64,000 nucleotides of DNA from Symbiodinium kawagutii. Lineage: Eukaryota > Sar > Dinophyceae > Suessiales > Symbiodiniaceae. Position numbers and translations under genes: made by a program. This document shows positions 33,710 to 62,927 of the stretch, in pieces. Location of the stretch: assembly GCA_009767595.1 (NCBI GenBank), contig VSDK01016350.1, positions 179,061-243,060 on the forward strand, written 5' to 3'. Every line of letters starts with the position of its first letter. Positions within the stretch are counted from its first letter, which is position 1. Under the pieces are notes generated by a model. That model searched no databases, was not told the origin of the DNA, and worked only from the letters and a program-made list of their open reading frames with translations.

Positions 33710-34972
33710 CTGGTCTGTCTACCATGGTAAGCCTGAAGTCCTGCCTGCAGTTTTGCGGGAGATAGCTGCAAATTTTTCCAGTTTGTTCGAACATGGGCTG
33801 GAACTACATGGCGAGAAGTTCCACTTTGCGATGATCGGTTGTAAGGGAGATGCTGAGTTTCATGTGAGTGCGGCAGCCATGAACAGATCATACCAAAACG
33901 TCGGTGAAAGAAACGACCTTGCTATGTGCCCCTACTGCGATGCTGTCACATCCAACTTTGCAGATGTGAGCGACTCTCCCTGCTGGCTTCCAAGTGTTGC
34001 TTTGCTGACCTGTTTGGAATCCTGTCTAAGTCTTTTTTGGGGGCTAAGTGGTAATGTTGTTTGTTGCGTTTCATGTTTTCCTGCCATTGATCTGATTGCG
34101 AGGTTGGAGTTTCATCCGTGCCATGGAACCCTTCATCACCTCCACCACTGACTGGTGTACCATTCAGTACATCTTTCTTGGCTAACTTGTACAAGAGAGA
34201 CATGTTCCATGTGATCAAACATGGAATTGGTCGAGAAGCAGCTGCTTCGATCCTCATCACACTTTGCCAATTGACATACTTTGACACAGACGGCGACACC
34301 CGAAACATTGTTGACCGGTTGAACAGGGCATTTATGACCTTCAAACTGTGGTGCTTGGCAAGCCACAAAACGCCATCAATAAAGAATTTCACGAAAGCAA
34401 ATCTCCATATGACTGGGTCACCATTTCCGTTCCTTGGAGGGAAGGGGTCAGACACTACTCTGGTGCTTATGTTTTTGCACTTCTACCTACCGGTCTGCCA
34501 ACAAATGATGAAACAGGATGATGATCGCAAAATTTTGAGCGCAATGATGCAAATGACAGAGGGCTTTCTGAACTTCATCAACATTCAGTACAGCCATGGC
34601 TTGTGGTTGCCTACCAAGTGTGCGGAGTTCATGTATATGCAAGGCTTGGTGGCATTGCGTGCATACAACTATGCCGCATCCTGGGGGATGGAGAATGGCA
34701 AGCGCCTGTTTGGTTTGAGACCCAAATTTCATTCTCTAGCAGAGACTGTTTTTGAGATGAAAGCATGCGTTGACCGAGGGGATCAATACATCCTCAACTG
34801 TGTTGCCTACAATTGTGAAGTCAACGAAGATTTTATCGGCAGAATTGCAAGGATATCACGACGAGTTGACAGCCGCACATGCACACTTCGCACTTTACAA
34901 AGGTATGGCCTAGCTTTTGCAGCGAAGCTGCGCAAGTTGAGGAAAGTGAAGAAACACTGCTTGAAAGTGTGA
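33710..34972 (+). CDS. C-terminal exons of the long locus, uncharacterised domain
   Basis: An exon at ~33725-33975 contains ELHGEKFHFAMIGCKGDAEF, MNRSYQNVGERNDL and a CPYC pair. It is followed, after a GCGAG acceptor near 34102, by a 289-codon exon ending with TGA at 34970-34972. The second exon contains KRDMFHVIKHGIGREAAASI, TYFDTDGDTRNIVDRLNRAF, GSDTTLVLMFLHFYLPV, YSHGLWLPTKCAEF and IGRIARISRRVDSRTCTLRT. The long intact frame of ordinary composition argues for recent function. I recognise the K-R-D-x-F-H/K-H-G-x-G-R and R-I-S-R-R-V signatures as typical of a multicopy Symbiodiniaceae family of unknown role. Conserved His, Asp and Cys could bind metal, but no fold is assigned. Both exons lie inside the inverted repeats at 32400-35133. 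Confidence 0.65.
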
Positions 34973-36844
34973 GGAAAAAATGCAGCAGGAGTTTTGATGT
35001 GCCTTCTTTTCCTGGAAGATTCCACCAAATCATCTTTGTTACTTTTTTCTTGTGTTGTTACTTTTTTTTTGCTTTGTTACTAAAATACCCGGAGAAATCC
35101 TTTGTTACTAAAAAAAGTAACACTTGGTTGATCTAGGTACCTATCTATACCTAGCCATCAGGCCAGTGAAATCGTAAATATATGCTCGAAACTGCGTATT
35201 AAAGTTTGGTAAATGTTGATTGATCAGCGGGACTTGTCAAAGGTGGTGAAGATGATCATTGGCACAGCCGAGTGCCGAACCAGGAAAGGTGATGAGGACA
35301 GTTTTTAAGTTTTAAGGCAACAATCCACCATCAGCTGAGGTTGGATAGTGCTATCCACTGATACAGGGTGAGGCAAAATGGTGGTATGTAAGCGGCCAAT
35401 GATGAAGCACGATGAAAGGCCAAAACAACCAGGACTCTAAAGGCTTGCACTTTGTGTTGATTTTGAACCCTCGTGGTTTGGAGGGATGTTCTTGCAATCT
35501 CAACAACTATTTGCTGTTACGTAAATATTGCTTGGCCCTTTCAAACGGTGGCAGCACTTTGTCACCTAAATGTCTCTCAAGTCTCATCTGGAGCAAGTTC
35601 TGCGACAGCAATCAAACCGTACGTCAAACAAGCATGAAGGCAGTCGGGGGCCTGAAGTTTAGTTGCCAACTAGGGTGCAACCAAAAATGCACATGCTACT
35701 TGAAAACTGAGCTTGACCAAAGTGATCATTCTATGGCCATAGACATAGCATAGTCATGGTACATTTTCTACTACTATCTATTACTATTGATTGGCGTGCT
35801 TGAATGGCAACCATTTTGCGTGAAACATATCTATACATGCTTGTTAGAACTGTCAATCGTATCTTTGCTGGCTAATATCCAACATTGACTGGTATGAGAG
35901 AGTATGTGGGGCGTGAACCCTCATTTTCATGCCCAATTATCACTGAAAATCCTCAACTCATCATACCTGGTTAAATCAATCTAATATCTGGTTGTGGGTC
36001 AAAAACGATGTCCCCCCCCCAATGTACTTTAGCTAACCATTTGAGTGCCCTGCTCTTGTCGGGCATTGTCCTCCATCATTGTGGTTAATACTGATCCATA
36101 ATTAGCCATCTCCAGCTATCATTATCAACCATCTGCTTCACCACTGAAAATCCTCCATTCCCGCAGCCGCTTTTGTCACAGTGGTCTGGTCGCGTCAAAC
36201 AGCCAGCTGTGAGTGTCACCGGTCAACCTGGGCACATCTAAAAGTCACCGATGAATGATGGCTTCAATAATGACAATCGGAGGGTTGATGATGGTTCATC
36301 ATGGGAGGAGCTCGCCATGGGTCCCATGATTGGCTCATGAATGCTTTGTGATGGTTGCGGATGGCTCATGCCATGGTGGCGACTGTTCATGCTGATGACG
36401 ATGTTTGGTTGACAAATGATGAGCAATGATAGTTCGTACAGTAGTGGTTGGCAATAAATGGTCTTCAGTAAGCCGGCTAACCATCAGAAATAGTAACCAG
36501 CAACAATGCACATTGATTCCTAGGGTAAAAATCATTGTTTCCACAATATCCTCGCGGACATCACTGAACTGTGAGGATTCTTCACAGTGTATGTTACGGC
36601 TGCCATGGTTTAGATGATTAATCATTGGATCATCATTGGTCATGTGTTCAAGCACCAACAAAATTGTTTGTCCATCAATCATCCCAAGCAGGGATGACAG
36701 CCCAAATGTTTAGAAGAGGTTGAGTCGTTGGGATGAGTGCAACCCCAACGCGTGGTGTCTCCCAACCCTCTCTGATGATCATATCGCGGGACCAGTTTGT
36801 GAACACCCCATACCCAAGTACACACGCGACCACCATGATCCCAG
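34973..36844. other. Intergenic region between convergent genes
   Basis: It separates the stop at 34972 from the aminopeptidase stop at 36845. Apart from the right inverted repeat (35085-35133) it contains AT-rich DNA and ATCATTAACCA-like motifs (35930-36420). A frame at 35412-35753 is not persuasive. Confidence 0.5.
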
Positions 36845-54812
<17,968 letters not shown>

Positions 54813-56477
54813 GGCTGCAAAGTCTGTTCCGAACTGATCGAGTTATGTCACTTGAAGAATCTAAGTTGCATGGATCAATTCGAAGCTTGGATACAGACAA
54901 AATCAAGCAAGTAATTGTGGTTTTATGCGGGAACAATTTCAAAACATCGAACAATTTCAAAAATGTTAAATCATCAAAAGCAAGAATTAGAACCGGCAAA
55001 ACATATCAGTGAAACCGATCACAGCCCAAAGTCAATTGGATTTACTTCATTCCGCTCACAGCTGCTAGCCTCAGTAGACCCCGTAGTTTCAGTACCTGTA
55101 CTGTATAACAATCACCAACCAGGGGGAATAACTTGGCAACTGCCAACATCAGAAACACCTGAAGTCTCCATGAAATCTGGTCACCCTCATTTTGCCCTCA
55201 TAGTCTTTATCCACCATTAATTATTAACAGTAACCACAAACTGGTTGTTGTTGTTGTTGTTGGTCACCCTCATTTTGCCCCCACATGTGCTCAAGCCTTC
55301 ATGCAGCGCGCTTCGCCAGCACGACGCGAATCAGACCAGCTGATGACACGAACAGCAGCGACCAGCTGTTCCGACCCGATCTGGGTACTGGACCATATAA
55401 CGAACCATTGACCATGCCCATTCCAACAGTCATCTGAGTCCAATTGACACTGAGATTAGTTGTGGTACTCCTATGTAAATGGATAGAGCCTTGAGGGTTG
55501 CAAGTCTGTGTTTCAAGCTGTGCTGATCTTCCAAAACCTGGGGACATGATATGACCTCATTTGCCTTTTGGAACGGTGAGCCGCCCGTGTTTCATAATAA
55601 AAAAATGGATAATAAATCATTCATAATAAATAACTGGATAATAAATCATTCCAACAGTAGAGGATACTCACCAACACTAGAGGATACCATGTATAATAAT
55701 GGCTACTAAGAGTAGAGGATACCAAGTGACCAACTAACCAACCACAACCAATGACAGCCCCCTGCCGTCAGTTTGGCACCTCATCCACCGCTCCACCTGC
55801 CCGGTGGCAGGGACCGGTGGCGACCCAGACTTGAGATTTGTAGATTAGAAGACTTGACTTGTATATACTATATTGAATGAATATATCCAAATAAATACTT
55901 ATAAATATATATATACATATTTAGTAAACTATGTATACATATATATGTATATGTATATTTATTTATTCAAATATAATTACATAATATATAAATACGTAAT
56001 TATATATTATATAATCAAAAATCCACAATAATTCACATCCGCATTTGTTCCTGGGATCAGAACCTGTATTGCAAACAATGTCGCAAAAGCGGAAAACAAC
56101 TCGAACACGCTCAACTTGGTCATGATGAAGTTTTGTAAGTATGGCGACTTTTACCTTTCAGAGCATCTCCTAAGACATGGTTTGTCCACAGTGAAATGTG
56201 TTGATTCTTGGTCAAAACTCCCAAAATGGTAAAATGTGATATTCAAGGCTGTATGGTATACATATACGCATATAAACATTCAGACCCAAACGCAAATTGG
56301 TGATCAGTCAGGGCTCCATTCCGATTGGTGACTGGTTACAGGGAAATCAAGCTCAGCCCCATTCCACCATCAATGATCATGTTCAATCTGGAATCATGCA
56401 GGGGCCCCCCATAAATGGACATCCCAATTGGTTGAGGCAGCGCGTCACGTGTGGAGCCGCACATCCACGACCTGAAG
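54813..56477. other. Intergenic region between divergent genes
   Basis: It holds the presumed 5' flanks of the aminopeptidase (-) and of the 56.5 kb gene (+). It contains a short (GTT)n run at 55243-55262, repeated AATAATGG motifs at 55590-55730, and an AT-rich stretch at 55860-56030 with TATATACATATATA runs. A frame at 55545-55300 on the - strand is not persuasive. No promoter motif can be claimed. Confidence 0.5.
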
Positions 56478-58449
56478 AAGAGATGAACTCCAACTGCTCC
56501 AAATCGTGAGCCTCATCAAGGCTGTGCAAGGGTACGATGATGCTGCGACTGATCAGCGGATCTGCACAGCTGCACATGTTGAGAAGATGTTTGAGATGAT
56601 GTGAAGCGATGATTCCTGCTGTCATTGCTGCTGATTGGGACATTGCTCTATCCAATTTGTTGAATAGTCAAGGACCATAACCCTCTTTTTGCCGCAGCAA
56701 GCATATTAAAGAACGGTGTATCACTCAGACACTACCAGGAGCTGCTTTCCACAATATAAATCACCCATCTTGGTAGATGAAGCTGGGGCCCCGACCAACT
56801 TCCCAGCAGAAAAGCCTGTGTTGTCCGTAGTGATCTCGCCGTCCATTCCTGGAGCCGTGGTGAGATCGACCAGATCAGCTGGGAAGGAGATCAAGAAGCA
56901 GATTTCTCTTAAAAAAACGCCATTATTATGTGTATGTGAACATGTTATACAATGTGTCGAGATATACATATATAAATTTTACATAATACATACAATCATA
57001 TATACACATGCAGTTGTATGTATATTCACTAGTGTTTCTACTATGGTATAAGTACACACGCTAGATTGCCCTTGTTGGCACGGCACTCGTTGTTACATCA
57101 AAGACCATGAACAACCATTCAACCACCCCATGTATATCACAACTACCAGCTAGGTGAGGACAGTTCCGGTTGCCGTGCATGATTCTTATGTAGAACCGCA
57201 TGCTCACATGGAAGTCCTGGTCACCATTCCCTCAAGCTTTAACACAGGTCATTGGAGAACCACCACGGCTTGGCCTTAACAAAACAGCTGAAGATATCGA
57301 CAAAATCAGCGTCTGATTGGCCGAGTTTTGAAGGTCATGGAGTAGCCAGTGACCACCGTGGTATCACCACGTGGCCGCTCCCCTGGGTCTTCCGGGCTGG
57401 CAATCAGCTTGGAGGCATTGCCCATGGAGCGTCGCTCCTGAAAGATCCAGTCCTCAGAACTGGAGGCCATGATGTTGTTTTGGCAAGGTGTTATGCCAAA
57501 GGAAAGTGAGTCTATTGTCGATATCAAAGGTTACCTCTAATATAACATCAGGTCATCCCAAATTTGATTGTAATGGTTTTGCGTGCAGCGACCAGTATTG
57601 CATTGTGGGCCAAGCCCTGAACAATTGTGGGACAAATCTGAAAGATCTGAAAGCTTCTCTCTATGATACGGCTGTGGGTCAAAACCCCGTACCCCTGGTT
57701 CCCCATCATTAACCATTGTTTTCCCTATCATATTATTGGTTATTATCCCCCATAATTGGTTGGTTAATATTGACCTATAGCCTATCGCCATATCCGGATT
57801 TCTATATTGACCTCCCTTAGGTGATCGCGCTGACGATGACTTCGTGTTAGTATTTTGCATGTGGACAACCGCCCGAAAAAAAATATGGGTTGTAAATTTA
57901 TGCAAAGGTGCTGGATGAATGCCCATGGCAAGCATCCCTGATTCGTCAACGTCGTATTCATAGCATGGACCACTTGTATGTCATGATACCACAAAAAAAC
58001 TAGTGGGGCTATGCTTGTATTGGCGGCATGCGAACCTAATCTTTTAAACGATACAACTTGCTACTCACTCCATACATATATTATGGTTCTTAGACCAACC
58101 CCGCTCAGATTCATCTGGGTATTCTCTGCTACATCGACCTGGCAAGCATCATCACCATGATTACCTGGGAGGTCATTCAGAAACCATTGACTTTTCATTG
58201 CCAAATCACCAAAGTCGGGTCCGGTCCATGAATCTGCCCTCCACCGTCATGCCTTTTTCCACTGGCACAGCTTCAACACCTTCTTTGGATGTACGGCCAC
58301 CGCTGGGCACTGTGCCAGGCTCGCATTGCTCTGCAGCGGTAAGGGAGGCAACCCAGTCAGAAGCTTCCGATGAATCTTGGGAATACACGCGTAAAAAGTC
58401 TACATATCCATGGATCCTGCAACCTGAATCTGACACCATCGATGGATGA
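56478..58449 (+). CDS. Multi-exon gene of unknown function
   Basis: Nine segments join in one frame on the + strand: 56478-56600, 56739-56859, 57248-57310, 57408-57505, 57589-57626, ~57823-57861, ~57920-57979, 58210-58335 and ~58357-58449. Donors are GT throughout (including GTGAGA, GTGAGT and GTAAGG) and acceptors AG. The product of about 215 residues contains IVSLIKAVQGYDDAATDQRI, SPILVDEAGAPTNFPAEKPV, GGIAHGASLLKDPVLRTGGH, DDDFVLDECPWQASLIRQRR, HAFFHWHSFNTFFGCTATAG and a C-terminus WILQPESDTIDG. The His/Phe/Trp-rich part near the end is the most distinctive but I recognise no family. A family 2 MITE (57667-57792) lies in the fifth intron. The upstream end is not found; a frame at 56300-56437 may be an earlier exon. 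Confidence 0.65.
57667..57792. repeat. MITE-like element, family 2
   Basis: GCTGTGGGTCAAAACCCCGT and TTGGTTGGTTAATATTGACC, with the outer CGGC/GCCATA ends. It lies in an intron of the + strand gene. Confidence 0.8.
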
Positions 58450-58659
58450 GCAGAATCCGGACTCGTCCATTTCTTGAAAAACACATATTCTCACAACGTG
58501 GAGTTCAAACTCATTTCGAAGCAAAAGAAGAACAAACACACACTCTAAAAACTGGAGAGCCCATGTCCAAACATGCACAGCCTGTTTGATGGTTGAATGA
58601 TCGCTACTTATGCTTAGTCATGATCAATAGAGCTTCAGAAGAATGACTGCCTGGGCCTG

Positions 58660-59222
58660 TCACAGGAACTCCGCTCCACAATTGCCACGTTTCGGCTCTG
58701 GCGGAGGACCAAACACCACGACCGGCAGTTGCTGCTGCATGGACTTCAGCTGAGCTTTCACACCCTGACGCCGTTCAGGGGCTACACCAAGGGGGATGAT
58801 GGCTCAGCCCAGTAAAACGCTTCTGATGCCTTTGGTTGAAAGTGGATAATCATGGTGAATCATATTATATGGTGGCTTCGTGTCCCTCTTGCTGTTCTCT
58901 CTGTTGAGCTATCTACCGGTCAAAGAACTGGCCGAAAAACAAATAACCAACTTCTCAGATGAACAAAATGATGGGTGGTTTCAACCATCTCCAACGGTAG
59001 TTGGTGATGAATGTTGGGTAAACAAACGCAAAGATAGATGCCGGTGGATAATGATGGTAGTCTTTCACACTGGTCGAGAATCATTCATGATGGCTCGGCT
59101 AATAGTGGTTGATGACATACTACAACAACAACAGCAGCAGCAGCAACAACAACATCAGCAACAACAACAACACCAACAACACTACCACCACCACCACCAC
59201 CACCACCACCACCACCACCAGC

Positions 59223-59266
<44 letters not shown>

Positions 59267-60223
59267 CCACAACCACAACCACAACAACAACAAGGATTGG
59301 CAATCAATTATATAGAAGACATTTGGTCGTTGCGTTCAACCATCCCAGAAAGCCACTGCTGGTCAAACTGGCTCCTCACATTCAAAGCTACCAAACAGTA
59401 TGTTGTGTTAGGGATAAACAGCAATGTTTGGCCATTACGTGTATCATGTGCTGGAAATGTGTCTGATAAATATCCAACCACTGTCCCAGTGGACTGACAA
59501 CTGACAATGGAAATAGTCATGTATTCGTAGCTCATCATGGTAGTTAACAGTTGCAATATGTTGCAATGCTTCACGAGAGTTGATGGTGGAAATTAAAGAA
59601 CTGCAACATGGGCATGGGTCAAGACCATGTTGATCCTGTACCTCAGAACATCCCCAAAAATGAACGAACGTGTCTTTGCAGGTGTGTTCATCCATCCATT
59701 TCTGAGATGCTTGGTACCGACCCATTCTGTAATGTTCTGGTTGGACCTGGTGGGCAATATTGACATACACCCACATCTTGCTGGTGTTTTTGTAAGAAAG
59801 CGTCACACCTAGCATCATGGAGCTGGGAGGGAGCCCAGTCCAGCTCCTCCTGAAACTCATCCTTTTAAGTTCACCCGGAAAATAGCACTCTTCTCAGCCT
59901 CATTGACCCATGTACATTCAAAAAAAATGAGTAATAGAAATCGCTGGTGAACAAAGAATAGCAGACAAACAATAACAAAGAACAAACAATAACAAACAAC
60001 TAACAGAAAACAAACAATAACAAACCACAACCACTAGCAAAAAACGAACAATAACAAACCTATGGATGAACCAGGAAACCCAGCAACTCACCACTGACTC
60101 ATCCGTGCCTCCGCGAGATCCTTCTTTTCCAGAGCCTCCAGCTGATTCGATTCACTTTCCACCCGGTCCAACTTTTCTGCTTCCTCAGCTGCATGGCCAG
60201 TCATGGCATATTCCAGAAACACA
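58660..60223 (-). CDS. Last three exons of a - strand gene, unknown function
   Basis: Exons 60223-60092, 59861-59809 and 58802-58660 join in frame. The first ends at a canonical CAGTG|GTGAGT donor and the second at GCTAG|GTGTGA; acceptors are AG. The stop TGA is at 58660-58662. The product (about 109 residues here) contains an acidic helical, probably coiled-coil, part (EEAEKLDRVESESNQLEALE), then RSWTGLPPSSMM and a C-terminal exon with VKAQLKSMQQQLPVVVFGPP and EPKRGNCGAEFL. No domain is recognised. It converges on the + strand gene ending at 58449, leaving 210 bases between stops. The first exon begins in phase 2 after GCTGAG, so further exons lie upstream. Confidence 0.6.
59125..59295. repeat. 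(CAA/CAG/CAC/ACC)n microsatellite
   Basis: A compound trinucleotide array lies in the intron between 58802 and 59809. The 205-codon + strand frame spanning it (poly-Gln/His) is judged non-coding because the array is intronic for the better supported - strand gene. Confidence 0.85.
59935..60062. repeat. Degenerate ACAAACAATA tandem array
   Basis: Units such as ACAAACAATAACAAA recur about eight times with small changes, ending ~30 bases from the donor of the exon at 60092. Confidence 0.75.
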
Positions 60224-60337
60224 CTCAGCAAAAAAACAAGCTCAAACGGCTTCAAAATCAAGGTTTTTGGTATTGACAACTATGCACTTTGGGTGGTAAT
60301 CAAAAACACAATTAACGAATCATGTGTATCATGACGG

Positions 60338-60650
60338 CAAATTCAACGGAATTGAACTTCCGGAATGCTGGCGGCTCCAGCTTGAACCACCAGCCTGATC
60401 CTGAGCCATGTTTCTTTCAACTGCTTCATCTTCTGGCGCACGGAGCGGAAGTATCCTTGGAATCAAGGCTGTGTTGCACTTTTCAGTGACAAGGATGATG
60501 TCCCGGTTTCCCCTTTGATTGTTTAGTCCAGGTATCTCCCGCAATTCATGCATGCCCCGGTCCAAACCAACTCCCTTGGCAGTATTGGAATTTGAAGCCA
60601 ATGCGTCCTCCGTAATAGCTTCAACTCGACACACAATCATGACTTGCATT
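60338..60650 (-). CDS. Coding exon, weak ADP-ribosyltransferase-like resemblance
   Basis: A ~100-codon frame on the - strand contains MQVMIVCRVEAITEDALASN, LDRGMHELREIPGLNNQRGN and RDIILVTEKCNTALIPRILP, then an acidic and Ser-rich end, and stops with TGA at 60338. The arrangement of an MIVCRV strand followed later by a strand and PRIL is faintly like the C-terminal part of PARP-type catalytic domains, where a VCRV-like strand precedes a PEYL-like end. The catalytic H-Y-E residues would lie upstream and were not found, so this is only a suggestion. It may be a terminal exon or read on into the gene ending at 58660. Confidence 0.4.
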
Positions 60651-61559
60651 GGCAAAAAGTAGTGGGGCAAACAATGAAGACTCCTTGTGACAGTTGATGG
60701 TGGTAATAATGATTCTTGAAGGTGGGGGTAAGGGTGAACTATCTCATACTAAATCCTGTTGTTTTAATGGTTAGCGATGCTGTCATGCATACCAATGGTT
60801 AATCTGTGTTTTGTCCATGAGTTGGTGAGGAATCTTCAATCTCATCAACAAGCGTAAGATGTGCTCCCAGTGATAGATAGTGCACAACTATAGCTTATTA
60901 ACAATCTTTTAGCCAAAAAAATCCCAACAAGTCTCACCAACAGCAGCTGCTCATCTGCCGGCGTTCACGGCTGTCCCTGTGGCAACCGCCCGGTGGTGCC
61001 ACCGCGGGACCCACGTCGCGGCCGTAGGCCTCCAGGGCGCCTTCGGGCCCTGGGATGCGCGGGATGATCTTGGGCGGCGGCAGGCCATGATGCCTCGCGA
61101 CCAGCTGGCGGTGGGATGGGGATCACCGGTGTAGTGACATTGGGCGCCAGAAGGGTTCCACTTACGTTAACCATCTAATGATGATAACCATTGGTGTTAT
61201 CCATCCTAATAAAACCAGTAGAAGTGTAAGTGGAACCAGTATATTGGAATGAGTAATGTTAATCATTCCAATGTAGGATAGGATTGCATCTATACCCAAT
61301 CATGATGAAACTGATTATAGTTAAACTGATATGTTCATATCCAATATGATCCAATTATGGCCATTACTGTTCACCGCGAGGATCAAACAAGATTGTAAGA
61401 TTTCATAATATTTCAAGAGATAGGGACATAATCATTAAGAAAAACACAGGCTGATGACAAAACAAAATAACAACTGATCATCCCAGTATCTATCCATCAT
61501 CAACCTATGAAGCAGTTGGGATTTCAACCCTTTCTTTTTGGGATTACTACTGCAAATGA
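60651..61559. other. Mostly non-coding, with one GC-rich exon-like patch
   Basis: 61105-60915 on the - strand is strongly GC-rich and open (contains GLPPPKIIPRIPGPEGALEA). It could be an exon, but two other frames are also open and no join was found. The rest is AT-rich. Confidence 0.4.
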
Positions 61560-61969
61560 TCAACACTTCCTCATGTGATCAAAGTGTCTGTGTCTCCAAC
61601 CCGAATCAAAGTACCATTTGTTGTGCGGAGATCCTGTGACTTCTTGACGTGATGAAATTCTTCGGTTCCCTGGCAAATGAAATATCTCGTATGTGCACCA
61701 AGTTTCAGCATACAAACATCAATATAACATGTGGTTATAACTCATAATATGTCATTGCACAGTTCCCAACCGTGCCTAACCAGTCATGACTCATCATTGC
61801 ACAGTTCCTAAGCTTTCCTAACCACTACCCGGTCCAGTTGTGAACTTCTCAATGCAGCACAGATCAGGCCTGGCCCAGTCCTTCTTAACGCCAACAAAGG
61901 AGTGACCGTTGGTGTCGTCCAGGACCGAGACCATAGGCCCCCGGCAGAACTCCGCACGATATGGAATTC
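61560..61969 (-). CDS. Last two exons of a - strand gene, unknown function
   Basis: An exon at 61969-61836 contains YRAEFCRGPMVSVLDDTNGH and FVGVKKDWARPDLCCIEKFT, ending at an ACTG|GA donor in phase 1. It joins in frame to 61669-61560 (NRRISSRQEVTGSPHNKWYF, then DSGWRHRHFDHMRKC and TGA). A second frame of the last exon is also open (contains LRTTNGTLIRVGDTDTLIT), so the join is probable but not certain. No family is recognised. GA is a donor type also used six times in the aminopeptidase gene. Confidence 0.45.
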
Positions 61970-62927
61970 CTGCAGGAAAGGGGATGCAAGGTGGGGCGCC
62001 CTAGTTAGCTAAGTTGGGTTATACCTCGGGTAACTACCTTGTGGTAAATATAAATACAGTTAAATGGTAAGCAAAACCACCTGTAGGGTATGTGCCAAGC
62101 CACAGGGTATCCAATGGGTCCCACCAAAGCAAATGATCATTCTACAAATGGAAACCATTGGTTCTGGGGGTACCATTTTTTTGGCACATACTTGATCTAC
62201 TCGGCAAGGGATCAAGTGGGAAGCCACAACCATTTGCAACGGCGACCACCAGAGCTTCAGCCACGGCAACAATCATAGCAACAACGAAAGAAACAGCGAC
62301 ACCAACAATGGAGTGAAGACTACAAATTGACAAGAACACGTAAAAGTAAGAAGTCTGCGGAATGTCATGAACATCGCTCCGACTGCATCCCGTTACACCA
62401 AAAACGTTGAAGCAGAACAAATGGTCAAAATGTCGTGAACGCATCGAACATCTTCTGCACAGGTTTCACACATGATCGCACATCTGCATGGCCCTCAACA
62501 AAAAGGCAAGCTCTACTTTTCCTCAACTGCAAAGGCTGAGAGCCTCTCAAGGCGACGAAATGCCAGCAAAAACCAAGGGATGCAGAGTTTTTTCAGCTGA
62601 AACCCTCGAAATTATCGAGTGGAGGAGACGGCCCCTCTGCTGAAAATCTCGCTGCCGCTGGCAGGTCAAGAATAGGTCAAGAGTCAGCAAAATTGATCAA
62701 GGGAATAACTGCAGGGCTTTCAAATTCTCTTCTGAGTTTCCTTCCCTCTTGCAAAGTTCAAGCTGCGGTCCCTACAGCAAAAAAACCCAACCGTCTGCTC
62801 CCAGAATCAACAGCACTCAAATTACACAGCGAGTTTCAAGGGAGACAAACGTGTCCTGGGCGCTGACAGGGTGAGCTTGAACCATCGTGCCGTTTGGGCC
62901 TTGTCCCCAAACGCCAGCTCCATGGCC
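61970..62927. other. No gene supported; weak inverted repeat
   Basis: GTATGTGCCAA at ~62088 and its inverse TTGGCACATAC at ~62182 bracket ~80 bases, possibly a diverged MITE. No persuasive exon was found in the rest. Confidence 0.4.

Larger units (their letters stand above)
32400..35133. mobile_element. 2.7 kb pair of terminal inverted repeats with TA target duplication
   Basis: The left end GATCAACCAAGTGTTATTTT continues to GGAACAAAGGATTTCTCCGGGTATT. The right end is its inverse: AATACCCGGAGAAATCCTTT, GTTACTAAAAAAAGTAACAC, TTGGTTGATC. The match covers ~50 bases with few differences. TA flanks both sides (32398-32399 and 35134-35135). The interior holds the last exons of the long locus and a microsatellite tract. 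The inner motif AGTAACAAAGG is shared with the element at 20902, so the two may be related. It could be one exon-carrying DNA transposon or two solitary MITEs in opposite orientation. Confidence 0.65.

Noticed and set aside
56723-58484. - strand frames at 56.97-56.72, 57.53-57.31 and 58.48-58.21 kb read as exons of a - strand gene
   Set aside because: The + strand exons over the same bases join in frame at eight junctions with canonical donors; the - strand frames could not be joined.
58880-59497. 205-codon + strand frame with poly-Gln/His
   Set aside because: It spans a compound trinucleotide array and lies in an intron of the better supported - strand gene.
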